In this document: positions 49,421-58,336 of the stretch, piece after piece | How positions within the stretch are numbered: position 1 is the stretch's first letter | Layout: every line of letters starts with the position of its first letter | Origin: Bacillota bacterium | GTDB taxonomy: Bacteria; Bacillota; Clostridia; Acetivibrionales; DSM-27016 | Reading direction: 5' to 3' | Assembly (NCBI GenBank): GCA_023390115.1 | Contig: JAEWDM010000036.1 | Coordinates: 1-64,000, forward strand | Length of the DNA: 64,000 nt | Translations under genes and position numbers: made by a program | Notes under the pieces: model-generated | The model's input: the letters and a program-made list of their open reading frames with translations, nothing else | The model's database searches: none | What the model was told of the DNA's origin: nothing

Positions 49421-52400
49421 ATGAAAGACTTTGTACACCTGCATGTCCATACCGAATACAGTCTTCTTGACGGGGCAAACAGAATAAAGGATCTCATAGC
49501 GAGGACTGCAGAGCTTGGAATGAAAAGCATAGCTATTACCGATCATGGAGTAATGTACGGTGTGGTTGATTTTTATAAGGAAGCAATGCAAAGCGGTATA
49601 AAGCCTATTTTGGGCTGCGAGGTTTATACGGCAAAAAGGACAAGGCATGACAAGCAGCCGGGAATGGATTCCGAGCAGGGCCATCTTGTACTGCTTGCAA
49701 GAGACAATACAGGCTATAAAAACCTTATGAAAATTGTGTCAATAGGGTTTACGGAAGGGTTTTACTACAGGCCGAGGGTTGATATGGAGGTTCTTGAGAG
49801 ATACAGTGAGGGTATCATTGCCCTTAGCGCATGCCTTTCGGGGGATATACCGAGAGCCTTGCTTCAGAATGATTACCAAAGAGCAAAGCTGCTTGCCTTA
49901 AAGCACAACGATATTTTCGGCAGGGGCAATTTTTACCTTGAGCTTCAAATAAACGGGATAGAAGAACAAAATCTTGTAAATCAGAATATAATTAAAATAA
50001 GCAGAGAAACAGGCATACCTCTGATTGCCACAAACGATGCCCATTATCTGAGAAGGCAGGACGCAAAAGCCCATGAAATACTCTTGTGCATACAGACTGG
50101 CAAAACAATAAATGATGAAGACAGGATGAGGTTTTCTACCGATGAGGTATATGTTAAGTCTCCCGAGGAAATGTGGAAGCTGTTTAAAGATATTCCGGAG
50201 GCGGCGGAGAACACAGTGGAAATTGCACAGCGCTGTAATGTGGAACTGGAATTCAACAAGCTCCATTTGCCGGCTTTTAAGCTTCCGGATAGTGAAGAAC
50301 CCTTTGAGTTTCTGTCCCGTCTGTGCGGCGAGGGCTTAAAAAAGCTTTATGGCGACCATTATGACAGTACAAAATCAGACAGGCTGAAATATGAGCTTGA
50401 AGTAATCAGGCAAATGGGGTATGTTGACTATTTCCTTATAGTATGGGATTTCATAAGGTATGCAAGGGAAAATGGTATAATGGTAGGCCCTGGAAGGGGA
50501 TCGGCTGCGGGAAGCCTGGTGGCCTACAGCCTTGGAATAACAAATATAGACCCATTAAAATACGGGCTGCTGTTTGAAAGGTTTTTGAATCCTGAAAGAA
50601 TAAGCATGCCCGATATAGATATTGATTTTTGCTATGAGAGAAGACAGGAAGTAATAGATTATGTTATAAAAAAGTACGGCACCGACAGGGTGGCACAGAT
50701 AATTACGTTTGGAACAATGGCGGCAAGAGCCGCAATAAGAGATGTGGGAAGGGCCATGGATATACCTTATAACGAAGTGGATGCCGTTGCCAAAATGATA
50801 CCCTTCCAGCTTGGAATGAATATTGACAAGGCCCTTGAAATGAATCCCCAATTAAAGGAAAGATATGAGCAGGACACGCATACAAAGGAGCTTATAGACA
50901 TGGCAAGGCTGCTCGAGGGGATGCCGAGGCATGCTTCGACACATGCTGCCGGTGTGGTTATTTCAAAGGAGCCCATAGTAGAGTATGTTCCTCTGCAAAG
51001 AAATGACGACAGCATTACCACCCAATTTACAATGGGGCTTCTTGAGGAAATAGGCCTCTTAAAGATGGATTTTCTCGGTCTCAGGACTCTTACTGTTATA
51101 AGGGATGCCGTGGAGCTGATAGAAAAAAATCATGGCAGGAAGATTGAAATCGACAGGCTTGTAATGAATGATCCCAATGTTTTCAGGCTTATAGGAGAGG
51201 GAAGGACTTCGGGGGTATTCCAGCTCGAAAGCGCAGGGATGACGCAGTTTATGAAGGAGCTGCAGCCCAATTCCCTTGAAGACATTATAGCGGGCATATC
51301 ACTTTACAGGCCGGGGCCTATGGATCAGATTCCGAGGTATATACACAATAAAAATAATCCTGAGGATGTAAAATACCACCATCCTATGCTTGAAGGCATA
51401 TTAAATGTTACATATGGGTGCATGGTTTATCAGGAGCAGGTAATGCAGATTGTGAGACAGCTCGGAGGATATTCAATGGGACGGGCGGATCTGGTGAGGC
51501 GGGCGATGTCCAAGAAAAAGGTAAGCGTAATGGAGAAGGAGAGGCAAAACTTCATATACGGTATAACCGACGCCCAAGGGAATGTCATCGTAAACGGGGC
51601 TGTCAGAAATGGGGTTGATGAGAATACCGCAAATAAAATATTCGATGAAATGATGGACTTTGCCAGCTATGCCTTCAACAAGTCCCATGCTGCGGCATAT
51701 GCCGTCGTCGGCTATCAGACAGCATGGCTTAAATGCTACTATCCCGTTGAATTCACAGCGGCACTGTTAAACAGCTTTTTAGGGAGCAGCGACAAGGTTT
51801 CCCAGTATGTATATCAATGCAGGCTTATGGGCATTGAGGTGCTTCCCCCTGATATAAATGAAAGCTTCGCCAAGTTTACTGTCGTTGGAAGTAAAATAAG
51901 GTTTGGGCTGGCCGCTGTCAAAAATGTGGGAGAAGGTGCGGTAAACCAGATAATAAGGCAGAGACAGGAAGGCGGGAGCTTTAAAGGCTTTGGAGAATTT
52001 TGCAGAAGGATAGACGGAAGAGATACTAATAAAAGATGCATAGAAAGCCTGATAAAGAGCGGGGCCTTTGACTCCTTAAAAATATTCAGGTCAAAGCTTT
52101 TGCACGTCTATGAAAAGATACTCGACGGGATACAGCAGAGCAAGAGAATAAAGCTGGAGGGCCAGATGTCAATATTTGAAATGGGCAATGGAAATACGTC
52201 TTCTTCAAGCGGGGGAAAGAGGTATGATGAGGAAGTATATCCCGATATCGGTGAGCTTTCCGGCAAGGAGCTTCTTGCAATGGAAAAAGAAATGCTTGGA
52301 CTTTATATATCGGGGCATCCTTTGAGTGAATTTGAAAAGGAGATAAATTCTGAGGTAAATTTTTTCAGCTCCAATTTAACTGTTAGTTCTTCCGAGGAGA

Positions 52401-52936
52401 CTGAAAATGAAGGCCTCAATGAGCTGAAGGGCCTGAGGGACGGTATGGAAGCAGTGGTTGGGGGAATAATAGCGGAAAAAAAGACTAAAACTACAAAAAA
52501 CAATAGCCTGATGGCTTTTATTACACTTGAGGATTTGTACGGTTCCATGGAAATCATAGTTTTCCCAAGGGTTCTGGATAAATATTCCGCACTTCTGGCG
52601 GAGGAAAACATTGTGCTTATAAGGGGAAGAATAAGTGTAAAAGAAGAAGAAAGTGCTAAAATAATATGTGAAGAGGTAAGACCGCTGAAAAAAGTCAAGA
52701 CCAGAAAGCTGTACTTAAAAATGGATGAGGCTGAAAATAGAGAGCTTGCAAGCTCAGTTATATCAATGCTTAAATACTTTAGCGGAAATACGCCTGTTTA
52801 CCTGTGCCATGAGAGCTCAGGCGATCCCGGCAAAAAGGTAGTGGTATCAAACAGAGAATTTAGAGTAAGTCTGAATAACTCTCTTCTGGAGGAATTAAAA
52901 ATCAGGCTGGGAGAGGAAAATGTCAAAATTATTTAA
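49421..52936 (+). CDS. dnaE: DNA polymerase III alpha subunit DnaE
   Basis: A 1171-residue C-family replicative polymerase. The PHP domain opens DFVHLHVHTEYSLLDGANRI with GCEVYTAKR and ATNDAHYLRRQDAKAHEILL. The palm has GPGRGSAAGSLVAYSLGITN and the catalytic aspartates in MPDIDIDFCYERRQEVIDYV. Fingers and tandem HhH follow (SHAAAYAVVGYQTAWLKCYY; RFGLAAVKNVGEGAVNQIIR), and a C-terminal OB fold lies near DLYGSMEIIVFPRVLDKYSA. It lacks an internal exonuclease, so it is DnaE not PolC. In Clostridia it works with PolC. The ATG at 49421 has GGAGGG upstream. Followed by mtrB. Confidence 0.97.
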   Translation: MKDFVHLHVHTEYSLLDGANRIKDLIARTAELGMKSIAITDHGVMYGVVDFYKEAMQSGIKPILGCEVYTAKRTRHDKQPGMDSEQGHLVLLARDNTGYKNLMKIVSIGFTEGFYYRPRVDMEVLERYSEGIIALSACLSGDIPRALLQNDYQRAKLLALKHNDIFGRGNFYLELQINGIEEQNLVNQNIIKISRETGIPLIATNDAHYLRRQDAKAHEILLCIQTGKTINDEDRMRFSTDEVYVKSPEEMWKLFKDIPEAAENTVEIAQRCNVELEFNKLHLPAFKLPDSEEPFEFLSRLCGEGLKKLYGDHYDSTKSDRLKYELEVIRQMGYVDYFLIVWDFIRYARENGIMVGPGRGSAAGSLVAYSLGITNIDPLKYGLLFERFLNPERISMPDIDIDFCYERRQEVIDYVIKKYGTDRVAQIITFGTMAARAAIRDVGRAMDIPYNEVDAVAKMIPFQLGMNIDKALEMNPQLKERYEQDTHTKELIDMARLLEGMPRHASTHAAGVVISKEPIVEYVPLQRNDDSITTQFTMGLLEEIGLLKMDFLGLRTLTVIRDAVELIEKNHGRKIEIDRLVMNDPNVFRLIGEGRTSGVFQLESAGMTQFMKELQPNSLEDIIAGISLYRPGPMDQIPRYIHNKNNPEDVKYHHPMLEGILNVTYGCMVYQEQVMQIVRQLGGYSMGRADLVRRAMSKKKVSVMEKERQNFIYGITDAQGNVIVNGAVRNGVDENTANKIFDEMMDFASYAFNKSHAAAYAVVGYQTAWLKCYYPVEFTAALLNSFLGSSDKVSQYVYQCRLMGIEVLPPDINESFAKFTVVGSKIRFGLAAVKNVGEGAVNQIIRQRQEGGSFKGFGEFCRRIDGRDTNKRCIESLIKSGAFDSLKIFRSKLLHVYEKILDGIQQSKRIKLEGQMSIFEMGNGNTSSSSGGKRYDEEVYPDIGELSGKELLAMEKEMLGLYISGHPLSEFEKEINSEVNFFSSNLTVSSSEETENEGLNELKGLRDGMEAVVGGIIAEKKTKTTKNNSLMAFITLEDLYGSMEIIVFPRVLDKYSALLAEENIVLIRGRISVKEEESAKIICEEVRPLKKVKTRKLYLKMDEAENRELASSVISMLKYFSGNTPVYLCHESSGDPGKKVVVSNREFRVSLNNSLLEELKIRLGEENVKII

Positions 52937-53059
52937 TTATATAGCTATACGGATTTTATAAAACAAATCTTTGAAAAAATCCCGGAGGCCATGGTGCTTA
53001 TAACATTTGCTGTTGATTTTTACTGGTAAATAATATATAGTTATGACGAGGTGGTTAAT

Positions 53060-53293
53060 ATGGATACGGAATCAAATAAATTTTTAGGTGATTATGTTGT
53101 AATAAGGGCTGAAGAAAATGGTGTAAATATTATAGGCCTTACCCGCGGTAGGGATACTAAATTCCACCATACAGAGAAATTGGATAAGGGCGAGATTCTC
53201 ATAGCTCAGTTTACCGAAAATACTTCTGCCATTAAGATTAGGGGCAAAGCAAAGATATTATGCGGCCATGGAGAAATACATTCCGGAGAATAA
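53060..53293 (+). CDS. mtrB: Trp RNA-binding attenuation protein TRAP
   Basis: A 77-residue protein closely resembling Bacillus MtrB: DYVVIRAEENGVNIIGLTRG, then DTKFHHTEKLDKGEILIAQF and TENTSAIKIRGKAKI. These include the tryptophan-pocket loops (GLTRG, DTKFHH) and the basic KIRGKA strand that contacts (G/U)AG triplets. TRAP forms an 11-mer ring that binds trp leader RNA when tryptophan is abundant. No trp gene is near, and the usual mtrA partner is absent; the gene lies between dnaE and pfkA. Start ATG 53060 has GAGGTGG 6 nt upstream. Confidence 0.92.
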   Translation: MDTESNKFLGDYVVIRAEENGVNIIGLTRGRDTKFHHTEKLDKGEILIAQFTENTSAIKIRGKAKILCGHGEIHSGE

Positions 53294-53314
53294 AGAAAGA
53301 GGGGCGTGTTTTAT

Positions 53315-53512
53315 ATGTGGACAGTAGTCTATATGGCTCAAAGCAAGGATATTGCTACCAGACTACAGGAACTGCTGAAGAACGAAGGGATACTGGTTAA
53401 GCTGAGACCAATCAGTAAAAATCCTGAGAACAATGATAATTATTATGAAGTACTGGTTCCGGAAGCAGAGGTTGAAGAAGCACACAGCGTTATTATAGAA
53501 AAGGGATTTTAG
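53315..53512 (+). CDS. Small conserved protein between mtrB and pfkA
   Basis: A 65-residue protein, MWTVVYMAQSKDIATRLQEL followed by LKNEGILVKLRPIS and YYEVLVPEAEVEEAHSVIIE. The beta-alpha-beta pattern resembles the DUF2007-type fold of small signalling or metal-related proteins, but I cannot assign a function. The ATG at 53315 has GGGGCGTG upstream (a second ATG 9 bp earlier is possible). Twenty-one bases after mtrB, likely co-transcribed. Confidence 0.75.
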   Translation: MWTVVYMAQSKDIATRLQELLKNEGILVKLRPISKNPENNDNYYEVLVPEAEVEEAHSVIIEKGF

Positions 53513-53568
53513 TTCTTATCGTCTGTTTAGGTAAGTATTTGTTTAAAATATTTATTATAAGCTTGTAT

Positions 53569-53599
53569 TATAATCCCGTGTTAAAATTATTGACACGGG
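53569..53599 (+). promoter_or_regulatory. pfkA leader: -10 element and hairpin
   Basis: TATAAT (53569-53574) without a good -35 is followed directly by CCCGTGT (53575-53581) pairing with ACACGGG (53593-53599). The dyad covers the expected start site, so it may be an operator or a small 5' hairpin. Confidence 0.4.
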
Positions 53600-53628
53600 C
53601 TTAATATTATTTTAAGGAGGCTGGTTTA

Positions 53629-54600
53629 ATGTCAAAAATAAAAACGATAGGAGTCTTAACAAGCGGTGGAGACGCTCCCGGAATGAATGCCGCAATCAGG
53701 GCAGTTGTAAGGACCGGCATATATTACGGAATGAGGGTAATGGGGATCAGAAAGGGGTATAACGGCCTTATAAACGGAGACATAACAGAGATGTCGCTCA
53801 GGGCTGTTTCAGATATAATACACCGGGGAGGTACTATACTGCAAACCGCGAGGTGTCCCGAGTTCAAAGAAGAGGAAGGAATTAAAAGAGGGGTGGCAAT
53901 GTGCAAGGTGTTTGACATTGATGCCATAGTGGCAATAGGAGGAGACGGATCATACAGGGGAGCCAGAGATTTGAGCAAATTCGGGATAAATGTAATAGGC
54001 ATTCCCGGAACAATAGATAATGATATTGCCTGTACGGAGTATACCATAGGCTTTGACACGGCATTAAATACCGTTCAGGATGCAATCGACAAAATAAGAG
54101 ATACGGCATATTCTCATGAAAGATGCAGTGTGCTTGAGGTTATGGGAAGACATGCGGGATACATAGCCCTGAATGTGGGTATAGCGGGAGGTGCCGAAGT
54201 AGTCCTTCTTCCCGAGAAATCCTTTGACCTTGGAAAAGATGTTATAAAGCCAATTATCGAGGGCAGGAACCGGGGAAAGAAGCACTATATAGTTATTGTG
54301 GCCGAGGGGGTAGGCGGGGCTATTGAAATAGCCGGGGAAATACAGGAGAAGACAGGCATAGAGGCGAGAGCCACCATACTTGGGCACATACAGAGAGGCG
54401 GAAGTCCTACCGTAAATGACAGGGTAATGGCAAGCATGATGGGAGCGAGGGCAGTAGAGCTTCTTAAGGATGATATCGCCAACAGGATCATAAGCCTTAA
54501 GGATAATAAGATTGTGGATATTGAAATAAACGAGGCCCTTGATATGAAAAAGGAAATTGATGAAGAAATAATACAGCTCAGTAAAATTCTTGCGCTGTAA
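53629..54600 (+). CDS. pfkA: 6-phosphofructokinase (ATP-dependent)
   Basis: A 323-residue enzyme with the ATP site KTIGVLTSGGDAPGMNAAIR and AIGGDGSYRGARDLS, the catalytic base aspartate in GIPGTIDNDIACTEYTIGFD, the MGRHAGYIALNVGIAGGAEV fructose-6-phosphate loop and ILGHIQRGGSPTVNDRVMAS. GGDGS is the sequence associated with ATP use rather than pyrophosphate. It catalyses the committed step of glycolysis. Start ATG has AAGGAGG upstream. In some Clostridia pyk follows, but here a thioesterase gene does. Confidence 0.97.
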   Translation: MSKIKTIGVLTSGGDAPGMNAAIRAVVRTGIYYGMRVMGIRKGYNGLINGDITEMSLRAVSDIIHRGGTILQTARCPEFKEEEGIKRGVAMCKVFDIDAIVAIGGDGSYRGARDLSKFGINVIGIPGTIDNDIACTEYTIGFDTALNTVQDAIDKIRDTAYSHERCSVLEVMGRHAGYIALNVGIAGGAEVVLLPEKSFDLGKDVIKPIIEGRNRGKKHYIVIVAEGVGGAIEIAGEIQEKTGIEARATILGHIQRGGSPTVNDRVMASMMGARAVELLKDDIANRIISLKDNKIVDIEINEALDMKKEIDEEIIQLSKILAL

Positions 54601-54648
54601 CGGCAGGCTTTTCCTGTTGTTCCGCATTTATAAAAGGCAGGTATTACA

Positions 54649-55068
54649 ATGTTTGTATCTGAGACGCATTTAATCGTAAGGTATGCCGAAACGGATCAGA
54701 TGGGTATTGTTCATCATTCTCATTATCCGGTATGGTTTGAGGCGGCCCGGACAGATTTTATAAAAAAGATGGGAATGCCATACTCTAAAATAGAAGAAGA
54801 GGGAGCGATGCTTCCACTACTGGAATTAAAATGCTGCTACAAGGAGGCGGCGAGATATGAAGATGAAATTATTATTAAAACGCAAATAAAGGAATTTACG
54901 CCTTTGAGGCTGCTGTTTTTGTATGAGGCATATAAAAACGGCCTGCCCAGGGTTATAGCAACGGGTGAGACTTTGCATGTCTGGACCGATAAGGCGCTGA
55001 AGCCTGTTAACATCAAGAAATATTCCCATCATATATATGAGCTGCTTCAAAGGGCTGTGGCGGTGTGA
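54649..55068 (+). CDS. Hotdog-fold acyl-CoA thioesterase (YbgC/FcbC type)
   Basis: A 139-residue hotdog protein. The YbgC/4HBT motif is complete: HLIVRYAETDQMGIVHHSHY followed by PVWFEAARTDFIKKMGMPYS, with the catalytic aspartate in ETDQMG. The remainder gives the beta strands KCCYKEAARYEDEIIIKTQI and LRLLFLYEAYKNGLPRVIAT. It hydrolyses acyl-CoA or acyl-ACP thioesters. Start ATG has AAAGGCAGG upstream. The adjoining pgsA may connect it with lipid metabolism. Confidence 0.92.
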   Translation: MFVSETHLIVRYAETDQMGIVHHSHYPVWFEAARTDFIKKMGMPYSKIEEEGAMLPLLELKCCYKEAARYEDEIIIKTQIKEFTPLRLLFLYEAYKNGLPRVIATGETLHVWTDKALKPVNIKKYSHHIYELLQRAVAV

Positions 55069-55223
55069 TGCGAGTTTATTTGCCATAATTCATTGCAATA
55101 AAGGCACAAAGTATGGTAAACTATACATTGTTTATTCAGGCTGGAACTGGTGACATTATACATTATAGGGCTGCTGTCTTTACTTATTGCAGATAAAACA
55201 AAAATAGTTCAGGTGGTGAGTCG

Positions 55224-55760
55224 GTGAATATACCAAATGCTTTGACTGCAGTTAGGTTTGTTATTATACCTTTTTTTGCATACTTTTTATACATGGGACA
55301 GTTTGATAAAAGCCTGTATGTTACGGCAGTAATCCTTTTTCTGGCGGGGGGAATTACAGATGTTCTGGACGGCTATATAGCGAGAAAGTTCAACATGATC
55401 ACCTCTTTCGGAAAGCTTGCTGACCCAGCGGCAGATAAACTTATGCAGATAACTGCTCTTGTCATATTAACCATGCAGAGGAAGATCCCCGTGGCTGTAT
55501 TGATAATTATAGCTGTCAAGGAGATATTTATGGGGCTCGGGAGTATTTTATTGTACAAGCAGGAGAATTTGGTGGTATCTGCAAACTGGTATGGAAAGAT
55601 GTCAACGGTAGTATTATATATCGCAATAATTATTGCAATATTTAGTGAGACCTATAGCAAAATAGCTATAATAATCGCGCTCTGCGCTGCGCTCTTTGCA
55701 TTTGTCATGTATTCCCTGGCATATAGAAAAATTAAAGCCCACAATAGTGAAAAAATATAA
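55224..55760 (+). CDS. pgsA: CDP-diacylglycerol-glycerol-3-phosphate 3-phosphatidyltransferase
   Basis: A 178-residue membrane enzyme with four to six helices. The CDP-alcohol phosphotransferase motif D-G-x2-A-R-x8-G-x3-D-x3-D is fully present as DGYIARKFNMITSF plus GKLADPAAD. It makes phosphatidylglycerol phosphate. The opening MNIPNALTAVRFVIIPFFAY is typical of PgsA. Start GTG 55224 has CAGGTGG upstream. A terminator shared with the convergent DUF815 gene follows. Confidence 0.95.
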   Translation: MNIPNALTAVRFVIIPFFAYFLYMGQFDKSLYVTAVILFLAGGITDVLDGYIARKFNMITSFGKLADPAADKLMQITALVILTMQRKIPVAVLIIIAVKEIFMGLGSILLYKQENLVVSANWYGKMSTVVLYIAIIIAIFSETYSKIAIIIALCAALFAFVMYSLAYRKIKAHNSEKI

Positions 55761-55780
55761 TATACATACTGGATAAAGGA

Positions 55781-55817
55781 GCCGGAGGGAGCTATAAACT
55801 GCTCTCCCGGTTTTTTT
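55781..55817 (+). terminator. Terminator after pgsA
   Basis: GCCGGAGGGAGC (55781-55792) pairs with GCTCTCCCGG (55801-55810) with one extra base in the left arm, followed by seven T residues. It overlaps the stop of the convergent DUF815 gene on the other strand. Confidence 0.85.
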
Positions 55818-57180
55818 GCATACCCTCCAGCCAGTCTACAAATTGCTTTGCTGTTCTTGGGGAGCGCCCGTTATACCACAGCTCCCACTTTAACGCTTCC
55901 TTATGAAGGTATTCTTTATCAACAACGATTCCCCTTTTTTGTACAAGGCCTTCCACTATATTCAGGAACTTATACTTGTCGGGGGAAGAGAATACCACAG
56001 TTATGCCGAACCTGTCCGCAAGAGAAAGCTTTTCCTGTATGGAGTCGGAAGCTCTTACCTCGTCATCATGGTTCAATGAGTGCAGGGCATGCCTGTCACT
56101 GAATTTTTCCTTTATGAGATGTCTTCTGTTGGAGGTGGCGTATATAAGCACATTATGGGGTCTGCTCTCAACTCCTCCCTCCAGTGCGGCTTTAAGTGCG
56201 GTATAGCTTTCCTCGCTGTCCTCAAAGGAAAGATCGTCTATAAAAATTATAAATTTTTGCATTCTCCTCTGCAGCATGCCCATTATCCTGGGAAAATCTA
56301 TTAAAGCATTTTTAGGAATTTCAACAAGCCTTAGGCCCAGATTATGGTACTCATTCAATATAGCCTTTACCGACGAGGATTTGCCTGTACCTCTGTCTCC
56401 GTAGAGAAGTACATTGTTTGCCGGGTATCCCTTTAAAAAATTAACCGTGTTGTCTATGATCTCGGAGCGCTCCTCCTCGTAATCTATTAAATCCGACAGC
56501 CTTACCGGGTCAGGGGACTCAATTCCCCTCAGCCCGCCGGTGCTTCCGCTGCTGTCCCAAACAAAAGCACTGTACCGGCATACGTCTCCGCGCCCGTACT
56601 TATAATGAAAGCTGCAGAGGCGTTCAAGGCATTTGCTCCAGGACTCGGATGAGTACAGAGCATCCATCAGGGGAGGTATATGCTGAAGGTATGGCCTGTC
56701 TTTGTATACCGGTTCAGAGCAGGCAGAATTCCATATGGGAAGCGCCTCTATTGCTTCCGTCTCAAAGGCTGACAAAGCCGATGACTTTAAAAGCAGCTTT
56801 CTTATATCTCCGCATGATACTGCGGAAATCATCTGTAGTGTGTCCAGGTCATTGGCGGCAGCCCTTAATACTTCTCTGTCCATTTCCTCAAAGCTCTGCT
56901 TTTCAGACATTGCGGAAAAGGGGTTGTCATCAAATATTATCCCTTCTATGATGTATTCTTTAAAGCAACTGTACCTTCCTGAGGACATTAAAGAAAAATA
57001 CACATCGCTATACAGCTCTGCCGCTTCCAACAGATCGAAGCCCGGTGTGCCGATGTGCTTTACGAGCCTGTTAAAGGAGCTGATCGCAGGAGCTTTTTTC
57101 AGCCGCCTGTAAACTGAAAGAGAAGCCAGCGCAAAGGCAGCTTTCTTTGCAAGGCTTAAATCCGAATCTTTGTAATCCAT
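55792..57180 (-). CDS. DUF815 family AAA ATPase
   Basis: A 462-residue protein, the only long minus-strand gene in this region. The Walker A motif is VLLYGDRGTGKSSSVKAILN and Walker B is KFIIFIDDLSFEDSEESYTA, followed by LEGGVESRPHNVLIYATSNR with a sensor-1 asparagine and an arginine after it. The 230-residue N-terminal part is mostly helical and family-specific. DUF815 proteins are predicted AAA+ ATPases of unknown role, found in many Firmicutes. I place the start at ATG 57180, with GGAGG 7 nt upstream; a longer in-frame extension to 57318 lacks homology-like sequence. The extended -10 TGTTATAAT on the minus strand at 57226-57218 is its likely promoter. Confidence 0.85.
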   Translation of the reverse strand: MDYKDSDLSLAKKAAFALASLSVYRRLKKAPAISSFNRLVKHIGTPGFDLLEAAELYSDVYFSLMSSGRYSCFKEYIIEGIIFDDNPFSAMSEKQSFEEMDREVLRAAANDLDTLQMISAVSCGDIRKLLLKSSALSAFETEAIEALPIWNSACSEPVYKDRPYLQHIPPLMDALYSSESWSKCLERLCSFHYKYGRGDVCRYSAFVWDSSGSTGGLRGIESPDPVRLSDLIDYEEERSEIIDNTVNFLKGYPANNVLLYGDRGTGKSSSVKAILNEYHNLGLRLVEIPKNALIDFPRIMGMLQRRMQKFIIFIDDLSFEDSEESYTALKAALEGGVESRPHNVLIYATSNRRHLIKEKFSDRHALHSLNHDDEVRASDSIQEKLSLADRFGITVVFSSPDKYKFLNIVEGLVQKRGIVVDKEYLHKEALKWELWYNGRSPRTAKQFVDWLEGMQKNRESSL

Positions 57181-57217
57181 TATGATGCCTCCGTAAAATT
57201 TTAAAATAGACAATGCT

Positions 57218-57226
57218 ATTATAACA
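57218..57226 (-). promoter_or_regulatory. Extended -10 promoter of the DUF815 gene
   Basis: On the minus strand TGTTATAAT (TG plus one base before TATAAT) lies 38 bp upstream of the chosen start. A -35 is not clear. The remainder of 57181-57409 is a divergent spacer to the DUF5685 gene, A/T-rich. Confidence 0.5.
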
Positions 57227-57409
57227 TAAAACTTATATGGCATGGGATGTAAAGAGCGCACAATATCCCAGCGTGCCGGGATTAGAATCCGCTTGGGCTT
57301 TATATATGTTTTTTGCAAAAGCAGCTATTTTATTTTTAGCACTGTTATGGTATTATAAATAAAATGTCTAAATTATTTGTACTTTTGTCTCTTTTGAAGG
57401 GAAGATTTA

Positions 57410-58336
57410 ATGTTCGGATATGTTTTACCGGATAAGCCGGAGCTTAAGGTAAGAGAATATGAGCTTTTCAGAGCATACTATTGTGGAGTATGCAAGTCTA
57501 TAGCGAGAAGGCACGGACACATTCCCCGCCTCACGCTAAATTATGATTCCGCTTTTTTGGCTTTACTGCTGTCCTCTGTTTCAGGCAGCAAATTAAATAT
57601 TAAAAATGAAAGGTGTATCGTCCGGCCCGTCAATAGGAGATATGTAATTAAAGACAGCGATCCTGTAGATTATGCCTCAGACATAAATATAATGCTTGCG
57701 TATTATAGCTTAAGAGATAACTGGAGGGATGAAAAATCAGTTGCTTCGGCGGCGGCGGCGGCAGTACTGAAAAGGGTCTTCGGGAGACTGAAAAGAAAAT
57801 ACACTGATAAATGCGCTGTGATTGAAGAAAGGCTGCAGGAGCTCTCGGAGCTTGAAAAGCAGCGATGTGCTTCGGTCGACAGAGCTGCCGAGCCTTTTGC
57901 AAGGCTTATGGAGGAGATAACAGCGTACAGCCCCGCATGCAGGAATAAAAAGGATGCGGGGATACTCAGGCGTATGGGCTATAATTTGGGGAAGTGGATT
58001 TATATTATAGATGCTTACGATGATATAGAGGATGATATTAAAAAAAACAGCTATAATCCCTTTTTATATCAATACAGGTATGAGGGGGAAGATATACAGG
58101 TGTTTAAGCAACGGATAAGGGATAGGGTTGAATTTAACCTTACATACACTTTAAGCCAGATGTCGGAGGCCTATGAGCTGTTGGATATAAAAGGCGGGAG
58201 CCCGGAGCAGGGCAGTGCGGAAAATAAATCCCGGCTTCCGGACATTATTGAAAATATAATTTATATGGGAATGCTAAAAAAGACAGAGCAAATACTTGGA
58301 ATAAGGAGTTGTGAAAAATTTGAAAAATCCATATGA
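57410..58336 (+). CDS. DUF5685 family protein
   Basis: A 308-residue predicted cytoplasmic protein. The N-terminus MFGYVLPDKPELKVREYELF runs into a conserved RAYYCGVCKSIARRHG with Cys25 and Cys28, then LTLNYDSAFLALLLSSVSGS, a C-terminal KWIYIIDAYDDIEDDIKKNS helix, and YNPFLYQYRY. I recall this as the clostridial family DUF5685 with no known function. The CxxC suggests a metal or redox site. Its 3' end overlaps the J-protein gene by 26 bp, so they are co-translated. The ATG lies after AAGGGAAG. Confidence 0.75.
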   Translation: MFGYVLPDKPELKVREYELFRAYYCGVCKSIARRHGHIPRLTLNYDSAFLALLLSSVSGSKLNIKNERCIVRPVNRRYVIKDSDPVDYASDINIMLAYYSLRDNWRDEKSVASAAAAAVLKRVFGRLKRKYTDKCAVIEERLQELSELEKQRCASVDRAAEPFARLMEEITAYSPACRNKKDAGILRRMGYNLGKWIYIIDAYDDIEDDIKKNSYNPFLYQYRYEGEDIQVFKQRIRDRVEFNLTYTLSQMSEAYELLDIKGGSPEQGSAENKSRLPDIIENIIYMGMLKKTEQILGIRSCEKFEKSI

